Origin: Scilla litardierei
Lineage: Eukaryota > Streptophyta > Magnoliopsida > Asparagales > Asparagaceae
Length of the DNA: 64,000 nucleotides
Direction: 5' to 3'
Assembly (NCBI GenBank): GCA_030789695.1
Contig: CM061133.1
Coordinates: forward strand, 93,843,248-93,907,247
Positions 46,050-58,969 of this stretch are shown piece after piece. Within the stretch, counting starts at the first letter, position 1. Each line of letters starts with the position of its first letter. The position numbers and the translations under genes were made by a program. The notes under the pieces were generated by a model. That model was given only the letters and a program-made list of their open reading frames with translations, did no database searches and was not told where the DNA came from.

Positions 46050-48072
46050 TGCATCTACCACCCTTGGATCCTCCCGATTGGCACCCAACTGTCGGCCCAC
46101 CTGGTACGATCTTTCTCCACCACAGCCCCCCGGTGCACATCGATCCTCCCGTGCTCCAGCCTGTCGCCCCTCCTTCACCCATAGGCACACCCTCCTCTTC
46201 CTCTGAGGATTCTTTCATTCACTATTCCCCTCCCTCCTCCCCCCCATGACCCCTGGTCCACAGCGCAGGCCCCCGTCACCACCTCCAGAGGGTGGTGCCC
46301 CTGCTTGATCTTTCTTTCCCTCTTTTGCCCCCCCCCCCATATTTGTGCCCATCTGTCTTTTCGGGGCCCTGCTTTGTCTCTGTCGGAGGGGGGGACCATT
46401 CGCGTGTCGCTTTCTGATTTCACCTTGTTTGTTTTTGACTCCCACTTGCATATCTCTGCATTTCACTGATCATATCATTTCGCTTGCACTGTCAGGTCTA
46501 GCTTGGGGGACGTCTTTTTGGTGTGCTGTCGTGTTATGTTGTTTTTCTCATCTTTGTGTGTGTGCTTGTTTTTCACTTTTTGAGTGTCGTGTCATTTTAT
46601 TTTATTTTTATTTTTATTTTTATTTTCATGACATTTGATTTTGATTTTGATCGTTCTTTATTTTCAGTTTCATCTCTGTGTTTTCCTCGTTTTCATTTCT
46701 TTTTGTGTCGGTGCGTATTCCCCCCCCCATCTTCATTGCCCTCCCGTTCTCACTCATATTGCATTGAGGTCAATGCAAACTTCAGCTTGGGGGAGTCGCA
46801 CTGTGTGCGTCGTTTGAGTCCTTCTTTTTCGTTTTTTGTGTCGTTTTCATCGTGTTTTTTATTTTTTTATTTTTTTTCTCTCTTCTCTTCTTTTTTAGCT
46901 CTTTCTCCTAGAGATGAATCCTATGATGAATCGCCACAAAATCACACACACCTAGCATTGCATCGATAATCACGCTCACTAACACTAGGATTTCGAGCCC
47001 TCTTGCATTTCACGCATCGTGGGTCCACTTAGCTTTTTTTGTGAGTCGTGCGTCGTGACTAGCTATTTGATGTGCTTCTACTTGGTGATTTTACTTTATA
47101 TACCTGTCCAGGAATGACCCCTAGATTATCATACTTCGATTTGAATATGCGGTACTTGCTTCCATTATATGCATGCTATATTTATATCGTAAATTTCAAT
47201 TCGCATGCGTCGGGATTCCACAATTAAGGACTAGGATAACCCATTTAGCCTATGCTCTATTTAGCGAGAATAGTTTCCTTTGCCAGACTGTTTAGATTTC
47301 GACTTCTTTTTTGTTTTACTTGGTGCAAATCCCCTCGTCGTGTACCGTTCTCCCACTTGGGAGAGTGCACATGTGTATAGCCAAAAACCCAAAAATCCAA
47401 AAAAAAAGAAAGAAAAAAGGAAGAAAAGAAAATTTTTGTATAGCCGAAAAGCAAAAAAAAATACAAATGCCCAAAACCAAAAAATAAAAAAATTCCCGTG
47501 TGAATATTTTTTCCTACTTACCGAGAATAAAGGGAAGGCGAGAATTTGCACCGAGTGTTCTACTCCACATCATCTCAACCCCCATCGTTTTCGAAAACAC
47601 TTGGCTTAGGAACTTTTTAGCTAGTATCTAGGCTATAGTGGCGTGATTTCCTTAACCCTAGTTGTTGAGTCCCCGATGCATGATACGCTTCTATTCTTAC
47701 TCTTCTCATGCATGCTTGAACTAATATTCACCACAATTTCAAATTCGAATCGGTATTTGGGTCATTTCCTGGATTTGCGTATATGAGCTCATAGCACATT
47801 GTAGAAAGCGACACCATTTGCTAGCACACGACCGCACTCACTCGCGATTCACCGCGTGGGCCCACGACACTTATTTGGACTCGTTTTCCTAGGTTTAGTG
47901 GTGTGATTTGACGTCTGCTTGCTTGGTGTGTCGTTTTTGATTTTGTTGGCTCTGACGGACGATCTAGGATATAGAGTTTTCTTTTTCTTTCTTCCTCTCT
48001 ATTTTCTCCCTCCGAGCTCCTACTCTCACTCGTCTTCCTCGAGGACGAGGACGAGTTCAGCTTGGGGGATTT
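46050..48072 (+). promoter_or_regulatory. E5 3' internal region: pyrimidine-rich, repeated polypurine-like motifs
   Basis: No gene that I trust. It has C-rich and T-rich runs (for example TTTTATTTTTATTTTTATTT near 46597). AGCTTGGGGGA occurs three times: 46499, 46784 and 48059, the last abutting the LTR. The second follows the hairpin TTGCATTG-AGGT-CAATGCAA (46759-46778) by 5 nt. The third follows TCCTCG-AGGA-CGAGGA (48036-48051) by 7 nt. Confidence 0.7.
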
Positions 48073-49652
48073 TGACGTGCGTTTATATTTCATATATTCA
48101 CGCACGTTTTCTTTTGTGTTTCTCCGTGTTTTTCGCCGTCTTTTATTCGTTTTCTCGTATTTTCTCGTTTTCTTTCACTTTTCTTTGTTTATCCATGTTT
48201 GCAGGAGATTGACCGTGTAGGGGACGTTTAACGACGATATCTCAAGTCCCCGGAGCAACGGGAGGAGTCACGCATGATCCAGGAGGTCAAACGCCAAAGA
48301 ATACATCTTTCAGCCCCTCACCCGATCGGTTGGTCATCTCCAACCGATCGGGTGATGCACGCGTGCACCACCCGGTCTCAGCCGGAGCTCATATGGAAGT
48401 CACCCGACCGGTTCACAGACCGGTTCAGCGGGGGCATGTTCTCTGTTTTTTCGAGCAGAATTCCAACCGATCGGGTGACTCTCACCCGATCGGTTCATCT
48501 GTAGCTGATGATGAGAAGCTGAAGGCACGAGCACCCAACCGATCACTTCACCCGATGGCGCCAAGATCCAACCGGTCACTCCAAGAACTCACCCGACTGG
48601 TTCATATGACCGGGTGAAAGCTCGCCGTTTTTTGTTCATTATCTGTAACGGGTCACCCGATCGGTTGACTTGTCAACCGATCGGGTGATGCGAGAGTCTA
48701 TAATAGAACCCCTAGGGTTCCAGAAACGGGAGAGCTGCTAGTTTTTACTGTTTTCTCCCATTGTGACGGCTGTAATTATTGCTCTTTTGTAAGTTTTCGG
48801 ATCTTTCTCAAATTTTAGTATTGTCTTAATTACTCTATTACTTCCGCATTCCAATCGTCCGATTATGATTCCAACGGTTAATTTTTATTTAGATCGCTTT
48901 TCAATGAATTTTTGTGAGTAGTTCCCAAATCTGGGATTTTGGTGGAAACCCCTTCGGGGGCTCTTCCCGATGCGTCCATAGGGTTAGGAAATCGATAGGG
49001 ATTAGGAATCCAACGGTTACGCGGGGTGTTTCATTGTCATCGGCGGGAAAAAGACCGCCTTTGACCATTGGGCCAAGGGGGAATAAACTTGGCGGTTGAC
49101 TCCCTAGCCGTAGCTCACGCCCATAGCGTAGACGTCGAATCCTAGCACGCGGGAGCGGCAGGATGAGACGTTGGGAGATATCGTTGCAAGCTTAGTGCTC
49201 CCGGGATCGATCAGTGTTAATGGACACGGGAGTGCCCACTGATCGAATCCGGGAAGTCCGGTGTATCATCCTGGGCACCGACCGGAATATCGGGTCCATG
49301 GGACACCGGTACCACTTTCAGAGGCAACGTCTCACCATTAGACCCTAATTCCGATCGCTATCCATGCCCGTAGGCCGTATCGGCGAGAGTCTCTCGTCGG
49401 AGTGGAAACCAAAGTCCCGGGTTTATTTTCTTATTGTTCATACCCTTTATTCCTTTCCGTGACAACCATCCACCGATTCGGGCTAGCTCGCCCTCGGGGT
49501 GATTTTGGTCCTACTTGACTCAAGCACAACCTCGCCTTCCTATGTTCGACCCCCAAGCCACACTACTACACTGTGCGCTTGCGGTTACAAATTTCTAAAC
49601 CCCCACGCGGGTCCCCCGGCCATTTGCGGATAGCAAGCCGGGGCACACGCCA
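48073..49652 (+). repeat. E5 3' LTR
   Basis: It is 1580 bp, the same as the 5' LTR apart from substitutions and loss of one base in the TATA box; ACTAT follows. Confidence 0.92.
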
Positions 49653-49735
49653 ACTATACATTAGAGATGAAAACATCTAAATGATTTGTCACAATCTACT
49701 ATAATAAAATTAAAATAAATCAATGTCTTACTTAC

Positions 49736-52389
49736 CCAATAAAATCTTCTACTTGAGGGTAATTAATCAATATGTGGCGATGTGCTTGCAGGAGTTCTAT
49801 GTCACTTAATCTAACAAGTGTACCGTCTCCAACTAGTTTACCCAACGGAGGAAACATGGTTAAATTTGCTTCAGGCAGCATATGTTCATCATCCACACGC
49901 TCCCTACGGTTGAATCTAGTCTCAATATCATCCTCTAAGTACCTCGAACAAAAGGTCATACATTCTTCAGAAAGCCATCCCTCAGCAATCGAGCCTTTAG
50001 GTTGGGCTCTATTGCGAACAAATTGTTTCAATTTTCCTAAAAACCTACATTCACATCTATGGATAAGTGTCTGATCAAGTAATTAAACCAAAAAATTATT
50101 GGATTGCATATGAAACATACCTTTCCATAGGATACATCCATCGATAATGTACAAGACCTCCAAGTCTAACTTCATCAATCAAATGAATTGTTAGATGCAC
50201 CATAACTGTGAAGAATGATGGTGGAAACAACATCTCCATATGGCACAAGGTTAGCACAATTCGTTCTTGATGTTTGCTCAATTCAGCAGGATTGACAACC
50301 TTAGAACATAATTGTTTGAAGAAGTAACCTAAATCAACCAACACAGAAGACACTGCACGAGGTAAGATAATAGCCAGAGGCAACAACTCCTGCATAAGGA
50401 TGTGTGAATCATGGCTCTTCAGTCCAAATACTCTACGCTGCACAAGGTCAATGCATCTAGAAAAATCACTTGAGTAACCATCTGGCACAATGACACATTT
50501 CAAAGTCTCAAGGAATGTGTCAATCTCTAGCCTTTTCATTGTGAACAACGCTGCTGGACAAGATTTTCCATCCTCTTTTGGCCAGAGTTCCTTTTTAATA
50601 CCCAAATTTTGCAAGTCTTTTCGAGCCTCTAAATTATCTTTTCTTTTCCCTCTGTCATTTATCAATATGAATAACACATTATCACATACATTCTTTTCAA
50701 TATGCATCACATCAAGATTGTGACGCAATAAATTAGACTCCCAATATGGAAGTTGGAAACATATACTCCTCTTTTTCCATTGCTTTGAAGCTTGATCAAC
50801 ATTTGCTCTCTTCCGCATTCTGCTTTCAGTAGTGCTACTAGTTGATGAACGCTTTCCAAAGGAAAACTCTATATTCTCTGTTTGATTCAAAATCTCTGAC
50901 CAAGATAATAATGTAGGCGGATCCCTATCTTCTATACGTCCATCAAAACGAAGACGATTCAACTGGAACTTGTGGCCTTGCCTCAAAAATCGACGATGAC
51001 CCATGAAACACCTCTTCCTACTACAACCCAAATAAAGAGGAATGTGATCAAAATTACATGAGGGACAAGCATAACCAGTATGTGTATTCCAACCCGAAAA
51101 ATTTCCAAGCCCTGGAAAGTCACTAATAGTCCACAATAGAGCTGCCTTCAGCACAAACACCTCATTTTTATATGCATCATATGTCTCAACCTCCTTTTCC
51201 CACAATTCTTTCAACTCAGCAATTAAAGGTTGCAAATAGATATCAATATTGTTTCCGAGCATTTTCTTTCCAGGAATCAACATAGAAACAATGAATTCAG
51301 TTGACCTCATGCACATCCACGGGGGACTATTGTATGAGATCAAAATAACTGGCCAAATACTATAACTTGTGCTTAAATTCCCAAATGGATTAAAACCATC
51401 AGTAGCTAATGCAAGTCGAACACTACGTTCCTCAGAAGCAAATTCAGTATGCATGGAATCGAAATGTTTCCAAGCTTGAGAATCCCTTGGATGTCTCATC
51501 ATATCATCAACACTTGGTTCACTTGAGTGCCACTGCATACTCTCAGCAGTTTTAGAAGACATAAACAATCTTTGTAATCTAGATTTTAGGGAAAAGTAGC
51601 GCAATACCTTTACGGGCTGTTTCTTCTTCTTAGAGTTTTTCTTCCACCTAGACACCTCACATTCTTTACAATTTTCTCTATCCGCATCCGGCCCCCAATA
51701 TAGCATGCAATCATTAGGACATGCATGTATTTTTTCATATTTAAGACCAAGTTTGTTAATGATCTTCTTTGCATCGTAATTAGATGGAGGGATATTTGCC
51801 AATGAGAACGCATCATGCAACAAATTAAAAACCATATCCATAGCCTTGTCACTAACACCACACAAACACTTGATGTGATATAACTTAATTAGAAATGAGA
51901 GTTTCGAGAACTTGGTGCATCCATCGTATAATGGTTGTTCGTTATCTTTCAACAAGTCATACAACTCTCTGGCATTACCACCACTTGACTCTCGGCTAGT
52001 ATTTGTATCTCCATCAGCGACCGATTCAGTTGTCCATTGACTATTCAATCCATGTCTAAAGGCATCGTATACCATTTCTTGTATTTAATCCGTTGCTGGG
52101 GGAGTTGTATCCCTTCTAAGATGCGAACCTGGAGCCACTCGTTCGACATTACAAAATGTTTCCACCTCTCCATGTGAATCCCAGAAGGTGTAATTTCTGG
52201 GAAAATGGGTGAGGAGTAAATGTTGAAACATTCGTCCCTTGTGCCAGACTTTAAAAATTTGCAATGTTCACATGGACACAAAATTTTCCCACGAATAGCC
52301 TTGTGCTCAAAAGAAAAATCCAAGAATGCACGCACGCCTCCTACGTATTCATGCAAACCTTTTGGTAGTTGAATCCAAGTCTTATCCAT
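49736..52389 (-). pseudogene. TNPD-like CACTA transposase, main exons (tnp2 family)
   Basis: It starts MDKTWIQLPKGLHEYVGG at 52389; CPCEHCKFLK and the histidine/cysteine pattern are those of the transposase-associated domain. The frame then changes near 52080, by a frameshift or an unresolved splice, into MVYDAFRHGL. The tnp2 domain follows (YDGCTKFSKLSFLIKLYHIK, CPNDCMLYWGPD, ISDFPGLGNFSGWNTHTGYACPSC), then a DUF4218-like segment ending MYPMER at 50121 with a GTATGT donor. The next exon, 50044-49736, joins in frame (FLGKLKQFVRNRAQPKGSIAEG). The donor GTAAGT at 49735 leads to an acceptor at which E5 inserted. The gene continues at 39404-38573. Confidence 0.9.
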
Positions 52390-55300
52390 CCTTCAAACAA
52401 GAAAACACTAATTAGTGTTATTAGGGGTATGTCCATTAATTAACAAAAAATATTTTTTTCACAGTCACGAACAAAAACACTATATATATGTATAAGCATA
52501 CAAACAAGACACAATCGGTGAGAGTTTTATTGTAAAATTAAAAGTTCAAACAAGTTGGTGACAAGCAATTCATTGAGAGGTCAAAGAATTCCGAGAGAAA
52601 TTTGAAGAGGTTGTCTTTTATGATTTTCATCATGCTTTCTAGCATATACGGAAACACAAAGGTAAACTAACTTATGCATAGACATTATTCCCAATTCTTT
52701 ATATAGACTATACATTAAATTTCTACAAAGATGTTGATCAACATTGGATGCATTTGAATATATCAGTTAAGATCGTTGAAAAGAACAATGCTTACAGTTG
52801 AGATTGGATTTCAAATATCTTCATTATAATTTTTTGTTAGGAGATTCATTTAAGTGTGAACATAATCATTCATATCCATCCATGGCCCAGACTAGGTTGT
52901 CTTTCCATTTCTTAATAGTATACATGTAAGCCCAAGAGGAATATTCTCTACATGGTCACTATGACAAGTTGATTGCTGCTTACAACACCACAGATATTTG
53001 GGATTTTAATAAGAAATATGCGGAGCTATAAGACTTCATTGTTAAGAATGAAGACATTATAAATGGACTCAAGTGATGTTTGTGTTAAATCTCAATAATA
53101 TCACACCACATATAAGATTGTTTTACTTGATATGGTTTACTTGGCATCAAACCTGGTTGAGTTTGTATACGATATTTGTAAAGTTTCATTTATGAATATT
53201 TGTATCATGAACATTAGCTTGGAATTTTTTTTGACATGTTAGAAATACTTTTTGTTGTCAGACAAATGAACTGAAGGATTCCTAAGACTGCAACGCTTGC
53301 ATACGCAGATCCAAATTGTCTACGTGTATCGTGTGTATGGTATCTTATTCTTGTTGATGTGAGATGTCCCTTATCAAGCAGGTTTTTCCTGAACTTTGAT
53401 GTTGCACTTCATTTTTGCAATAGCACAATAGCACAATGCACAAGGTAATATGCCTGCATTTAGCAAACCCTAGTCTACTACAGCTAGTTACTAGTAATCA
53501 ACAATGGATACAACACAAAGCAGTATAAGACCAATTAGAATCATAACTTGAAAACATGCAGAGAAATGTGAATATCATTTTAGGTGAACACCTATCATGC
53601 TGCGACATTCAAACTATTCTTCATAATCCATAGGAGTCAAAATTTAGTATAAATTATGTATGGATTTGCCAACCTCTTTCAAAAGGCAAGCAATAACATC
53701 AAACAAAGAGAATCATCACCACTGAAACTACATATCATTTATAAATAACCATGTAGGCATGAACCAAAACTTCAATGAGATCATTTTTTATCAATATCAT
53801 CACACCCAACAGACATTTACAAATGGGACTGTTCAAAGGAAAAAAAATCAAACATGTCATATATATTACCAAAAGATAATACCGGCTAAACTATGTTTCT
53901 CTTAAAATTTGAACAATTTTTACACTAAGATACATGTCATATATGGTACAAAAAGATCATCCTTTAATACTCCAAGCCTTTTAGGCATAAAACCAATCTT
54001 TAATAAATGGAGTGCCGAGGGAAATAGTTAAAATTTACAGATTGATCTTCAATACTAGCTAGAAACTGCTGATAAAATGGCATGATAATGGAGTTTTGAA
54101 ATGCAGAAATCATGGATGGATTAAAACCAATAAAAACGGTCCACACAGTAGGTCTACCACGAAAAACTTAAATTACGCAAACATATTAACACATAAACAA
54201 CCCACGGACTATTCAGATAAGCAAATGTATTAACACATAAACTTAAATACGCTGGCTTCATTCAGTCATTAATACATTGATCTTTTAAGGCTAGGTACAA
54301 AGGAGGGATTCCTGGCTCTTATGTGCATTCAATTGATCTTTTTCTCATGTCATAAATATGAGTGGCTCTCAAGCTTGCAAGGAAAAAAATCTCTGAAAAT
54401 CCCTGGCTGAAGAAATATGGGTCACCTAAGTTCAAATAAGATATATGTTTAACATATTAGCTCACGAAACATACTACAAAATTTGCTGCTACAGTTTTAC
54501 ACACAAAGGAACGAAAAAGAAAAACATATGTTGGAAAGCCTAACTCAATCATTTAATAATAGAACTTCCCAACCAAAACATGCATTCCACTTCCTCAGAA
54601 GAGAGAGCATCCTGCTATTAACAGAAGTAGAATTGATCTCCATAACCAACATCATTTTGGTCCAAGAAGGAACATGCTTCAAGTAAGAAATTACAAGGTA
54701 TTATGTGAACTAGTATACACATGGATATGAAAACAATATATCTCTTACAGATACCCAAGAGTTCTTATCCAAACTTTGCTCTTTTTCCAGTGCAATGGAA
54801 GATTGCTTGTTTGCTGTTTATCATCTTTTATGGTTCTTGGCCTCTTCATACAAGCAAACCTTTAGAATACACCATATTCATGTCAACGTACCTAGTAGCT
54901 TGTACCTAGTAGCTTGATGTTTTTTCTGATTTAGTTTTACATATTTATTCTTATGACATAATAAGAAGTCAGCATTCAATATATTTCGAAAGATAGCATG
55001 AAGATTTAAGAAAATATGAAGCCATTGCTCTGATGAGTTGGGAAAAACATACGTGTTTCAAATGCTAGCATGTATGAGTTCTATTCTTTTGTTTACTCAC
55101 CCTCACCCACAGAGAAGAAATATATACTCAGTGTGACCTTCAGTTTTTCAGGAAAAAAGGATATTAAGTATAACCTTCAGTAATAACTTGAAATTATAAT
55201 TGTGCGAAAAATATGCATACGGAACAGCGGTCATTTAGAGCAAACAATAAGCCAGTGGTTTAAAATGGATCAATCACATCAATAAGCTAAATCATGGCAG

Positions 55301-55418
55301 GTGCTAATGAAGGAACCAAAAGATCACAACAGGAACACAGACATTTTGAGCAATCTATAGACAATCTAACTTTGAACCAATCACATCAAGAAAGTAAAAC
55401 CATGGCAAAAGGTACAAA

Positions 55419-55452
<34 letters not shown>

Positions 55453-57190
55453 CATTCCAAAAGACAAGCAATAGGCAAATCTGGGGGCGTGTGTACAAAA
55501 ATGAATTACAAAACCCCCCTAATTAGAAAGCACAAGAAAATCGGGTATTTTTGCAAACACAAACACAAAGTAGACTTGGTGATGATGATGATCACTCTCA
55601 TAGAATTAGACCTACCAATAGCTTCGTGTATAAATATCCAAAATGATCTACATGCTTCATCTTGATCAAACATTTTTAATCAACCCTTAGTGGCAAACAA
55701 GCATTATTAAAAGTAATAATAGAGCACTGCATCAAGCACTAAAAAGGAAGTGATCAATGTAAGTTAAAAACATACAAAAAATGAGGGCACCCATGAACAA
55801 CAGACATCACGGATGAGTTTTCCATGAACACGAATAAATCAAAAGATATAATTAATTAATTAAGCTACAAATGCATACAAGGCAAACAATTTATTAATTA
55901 AGAATCCGATAAAAGACATGCTTTGCAAAATTACATGAAAGCATTACATTATACATATTAATGGCCTAGATTACATTTACCGCAACAAATCAAGAAGCCA
56001 TATAAACACCACCACCAATTAATTAATATATTAATAGTCCGCAAGCAATTTATCTTCCAACCATGAAATTAAGTCATATCCTTAACCACATAACTGAGGA
56101 TCGTGGGCTAATGTCTTAGATGCCCCCAAAATTTGGTGGAGGAGGAGCAAACTAAGTGGAAAAAAAAGAGAAAACCTTAAATAATTTATAACAAAAGTGA
56201 TAGTCAACTTTGGATCTCCAATTAATTTATAGACATTACTTACTTGTTGTAAAGCATGTAATTAACTATTTGTTTAAATAATTCAAATTTAACTTCAATG
56301 TAAAAAACTAGCATTAAATTATTTAAACTCTGATTAATACATTCAATGAAGAAAATGACTAGTAATTTGTACCTTAGTAGTGGGTTAATTTTCTTTGTTA
56401 GATCTCTTCCGTAGAAAAATCTGCACAAGGGGTGATGTACAGGGAGTGAACAAACTAGGAAATATTAGAGTACCTTAATTTAAGAATTCGAGGAGTACAC
56501 GCACACACAAGCAATGAAAAACAAAATTGAAAAATCTTACGAAAATAACGTCTATGGTACCTGCAACAAATACGTCGATGGCCCGGGTAAATGCAGCGAA
56601 CGTTGTTGAATTTCGATGATCGCAAAGAGCGTTGACAATCCCAAAGAAAACTTCTTGACACCGTCGATGATCAAACCTGAGCAAACGTCAATCCTAAAGA
56701 ATTTTCTGAGAACGCAAAGAACGATATCCCAAAGAATCAACCCTTAGCGAAAAATGAACCCAAAGAATTTTCTGAGAATGGAAAGAACAAGATCCCAAGG
56801 AATTTTCTGAGAGTGGAAAGAACAAGATCCCAAAGAATCAAACCTTAGCGAACGTCGACGATCCAAAAGATTCCAAAGAACTTCGATTATCGTAAAGAAC
56901 CAGCGAACGTCGGTGGTTCTTCGATGGTTGTCGGTCGAAAATTCGTCGATTCCCAACGGAAATTTTTCGCAACCTAAATTTTTTGAGGAAGGCTTTGGGT
57001 TGCTGAGAACGAAATTTGGGGTTTGTGAGATTTGTGAGAACGAAACTTGGTTGGATTTGTGAGAACAAAATTTTCGCCCTAAGCTTTGTGAGGATGAAAA
57101 ATCGGTGGGATTTTTCTACGGAAAATGTAATCTAGGCTTAGTAATCGAGGCTTAGCGGGTCCGAATGTAATTTTGAGCGATGATCCAATG
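52390..57190. other. CACTA 5' region upstream of TNPD-like gene, no clear gene
   Basis: AT-rich sequence. It holds a TG microsatellite (55423-55450) and three near-copies of AAAGAATTTTCTGAGA..G.AAAGAAC (56695-56830). The stretch 52930-53029 has a short open frame after a TAAG acceptor-like site (EYSLHGHYDKLIAAYN, DIWDFNKKYAEL) that looks protein-like and could be a captured gene fragment, but I cannot name it. Confidence 0.45.
55423..55450. repeat. (TG)n microsatellite
   Basis: About 14 uninterrupted TG units. Confidence 0.95.
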
Positions 57191-57199
57191 TAATTTTGG

Positions 57200-57635
57200 T
57201 AGCCTTAGTAGCGGTTCCGACCCGCTACTAACACGATTTTATCGGTTCTAAACCGATATAAACCTAAATTTATTTTCTGTTTTTTTTTAATTTGTAGCGG
57301 TTTCAAACCGCTATAATTGTTAACTTTTATAGCGATTTCGACGCGCTATAAGCAAAGTTTTAGCTGGGAGAAACATTATTTCGTTTTTTGTAGCGGTTCT
57401 AACCCACTTTAAGCTGCTAAAAAATTTCCCGCCACGAGTCCTCGTCCCGCCCTTTCTTTTTAGTATTACTTGGTCTCCATTTGTAGCGTTTCGGAACCGC
57501 TACAACGAAAATTAATTACCCCCGCCACTTAATTGGTTCTTCCCGCTTGATCTGATCAGATGATTTTTTTATTAGCGGGTCGTAACCGCTAAACACATAA
57601 AATTAGTGTCGGTTTTAAAAACCGCTGCTAATTTA
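57200..57635. repeat. CACTA right subterminal repeat array
   Basis: About eight copies of TAGCGGTTC..ACCCGCTA-like inverted motifs (near 57202, 57240, 57294, 57328, 57391, 57483, 57572, 57608) resemble those at the left end. Confidence 0.85.
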
Positions 57636-57817
57636 ACTGCTACAAATCACCCTTTCTGTTGTAGTGCCATCACTTGGTTTCATCATCCTCCCAAGTTTAC
57701 TTAAAGTAAAATCTCCTCTCTTCAACTTTTACTTCATTTATTTGTTGATGTTCTTCCATATTCTTGCATATTTAGTTTTGTAAGTAATTTTTACTCTATC
57801 TAGATGCCTTTCAAGCA

Positions 57818-58969
57818 ATGGCTTCAAAGAAGAGGAAGGTCACAAATGAATCCCTCTCTAAGAAGGAAACCATCTTGCACTATCTCTTCAGAACCACTAC
57901 CTATGAGCATTTTGTTAAAATTTCCAAAAAGCAAATTCTTCATGAGAGATTCGTAAAAATTGATCAGGTAGAAAACTATGGCATTGACAGCATTTTGGAA
58001 TTTCAAAACCTGGCAAACCTCTTTTCTACTGAAAATATGTATTTCTGCTATCATAGACTTGTGCATCTCTTCTATGCCAATATGGACTATGACCTTGTCA
58101 AAAGTAGATTTATCACCAAAGTACTTGACACCAAACTTGCTATAACTGTGAAATCTCTAGGAGAAGCTTTAGGAATCCCGTACACTGGTGTGTTATTGGA
58201 TAATATAGAGATGGTTGATGAAAACATTATGGAGAGAATGTATTTGCCTGGAAGATATTTCCAAACAAAACTTCCATGTAGCGATCTTCGTTATCCAGGA
58301 AGAATCCTTGCAAATATATTGTCTTACAATATAACTCAAAAATCTGGAAGCCACTCTGTATTATCTGAGAAACAAGCTAAGTGCAACTATGCAATGCTAG
58401 GGAATATTCGTGTCAATTGGGCCAAAGTTATCATGGACTCCATCCTTGCATCTGCTGCCTCTAACAGACCTTCATCTACCCTTGCACAGGCCATTACCTC
58501 ACCATTCTGTTTATTGGTTGTAATGTGCCTTTGGATTATGAAACCATTATTCTAGATCCGGCACGCATCTTTGATGTTCATGATCTCGGTCGAATGAATC
58601 TTCATACAGATCTTGATCAGAGCATTCCAGAAGAGAAGCTCCCTGCTGAAGGAGGATCGTCATCCTCAAGAAAGGGTAAGAAACCTATTGTTTCAGATCC
58701 TGATGAAGAAGAGGAAGAAAAAGATATCGAAGGGGAAGAAGATGATGAGGTGCCACCGGCCTACATTGTGGAACTTCAAGACATGTTGCTTAAGAAAATC
58801 TCAAACTTGAAGATTTCTCAGAAAGCAGGATTTTAAGCTCTCAACCAGAAGGTTGATTATCTCAAGGATCTGGTGGTGAGTAGAAATGAAATGACCGAGA
58901 AAACCCTCAAGGCGATCCTTGAGGAGATCAAGTCGCTGAAGAGAGAGAAGAATGGCGGTCATTCTTGAT
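57818..58969 (+). pseudogene. Outer element A ORF, 'putative plant transposon protein' type, broken
   Basis: It starts MASKKRKVTNESLSKKE, with an SV40-like basic patch KKRKV. HRLVHLFYANMDYDL, VKSLGEALGIPYTGVLL and AMLGNIRVNWAKVIMDS resemble the domain of plant transposon proteins found as extra ORFs of LTR elements. The frame shifts near 58515-58530; it resumes with PLDYETIILDPARIFDVHD and an acidic stretch (DPDEEEEEKDIEGEED). An in-frame TAA at 58834-58836 precedes a coiled-coil tail (EMTEKTLKAILEEIKSLKRE) ending at 58969. The CACTA insertion lies 151 bp upstream. Without its 5' LTR in view, the type of element A stays uncertain. Confidence 0.65.

Larger units (their letters stand above)
39409..49652 (+). 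mobile_element. E5: Athila-like gypsy element with deleted gag/RT, 10.2 kb
   Basis: LTRs are 39409-40989 (1581 bp) and 48073-49652 (1580 bp), beginning TGACGTGCG. ACTAT at 39404-39408 and 49653-49657 is the target duplication. The internal region has a PBS, a fused ORF with partial RT, partial RNase H and full integrase, an internal promoter-like block, and an Athila-type 3' ORF. Gag and protease are absent. LTRs are nearly identical, so insertion is recent. It lies at an intron/exon border of the CACTA transposase gene. Confidence 0.93.
767..57666 (-). mobile_element. CACTA (En/Spm-type) DNA transposon, 56.9 kb with nested insertions
   Basis: The left end starts CACTACAAGG and the right end finishes TTGTAGTG, so the outermost eight bases (CACTACAA) are inverted. 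CCA at 764-766 and at 57667-57669 forms the 3-bp target duplication typical of CACTA elements. Subterminal repeats built on GCGGTTC/GAACCGC lie inside both ends. Both genes read on the minus strand, TNPD-like first and TNPA-like second, as in autonomous CACTA elements. Removing E1, E2 (with E3), E4 and E5 and their duplications leaves about 17.3 kb. The transposase genes carry several inactivating changes, so the copy is probably immobile by itself. Confidence 0.93.

Noticed and set aside
45234..46190. 318-codon minus-strand frame across the E5 3' ORF
   Set aside because: The plus strand shows the Athila-type motifs; the minus frame has no recognisable domain.
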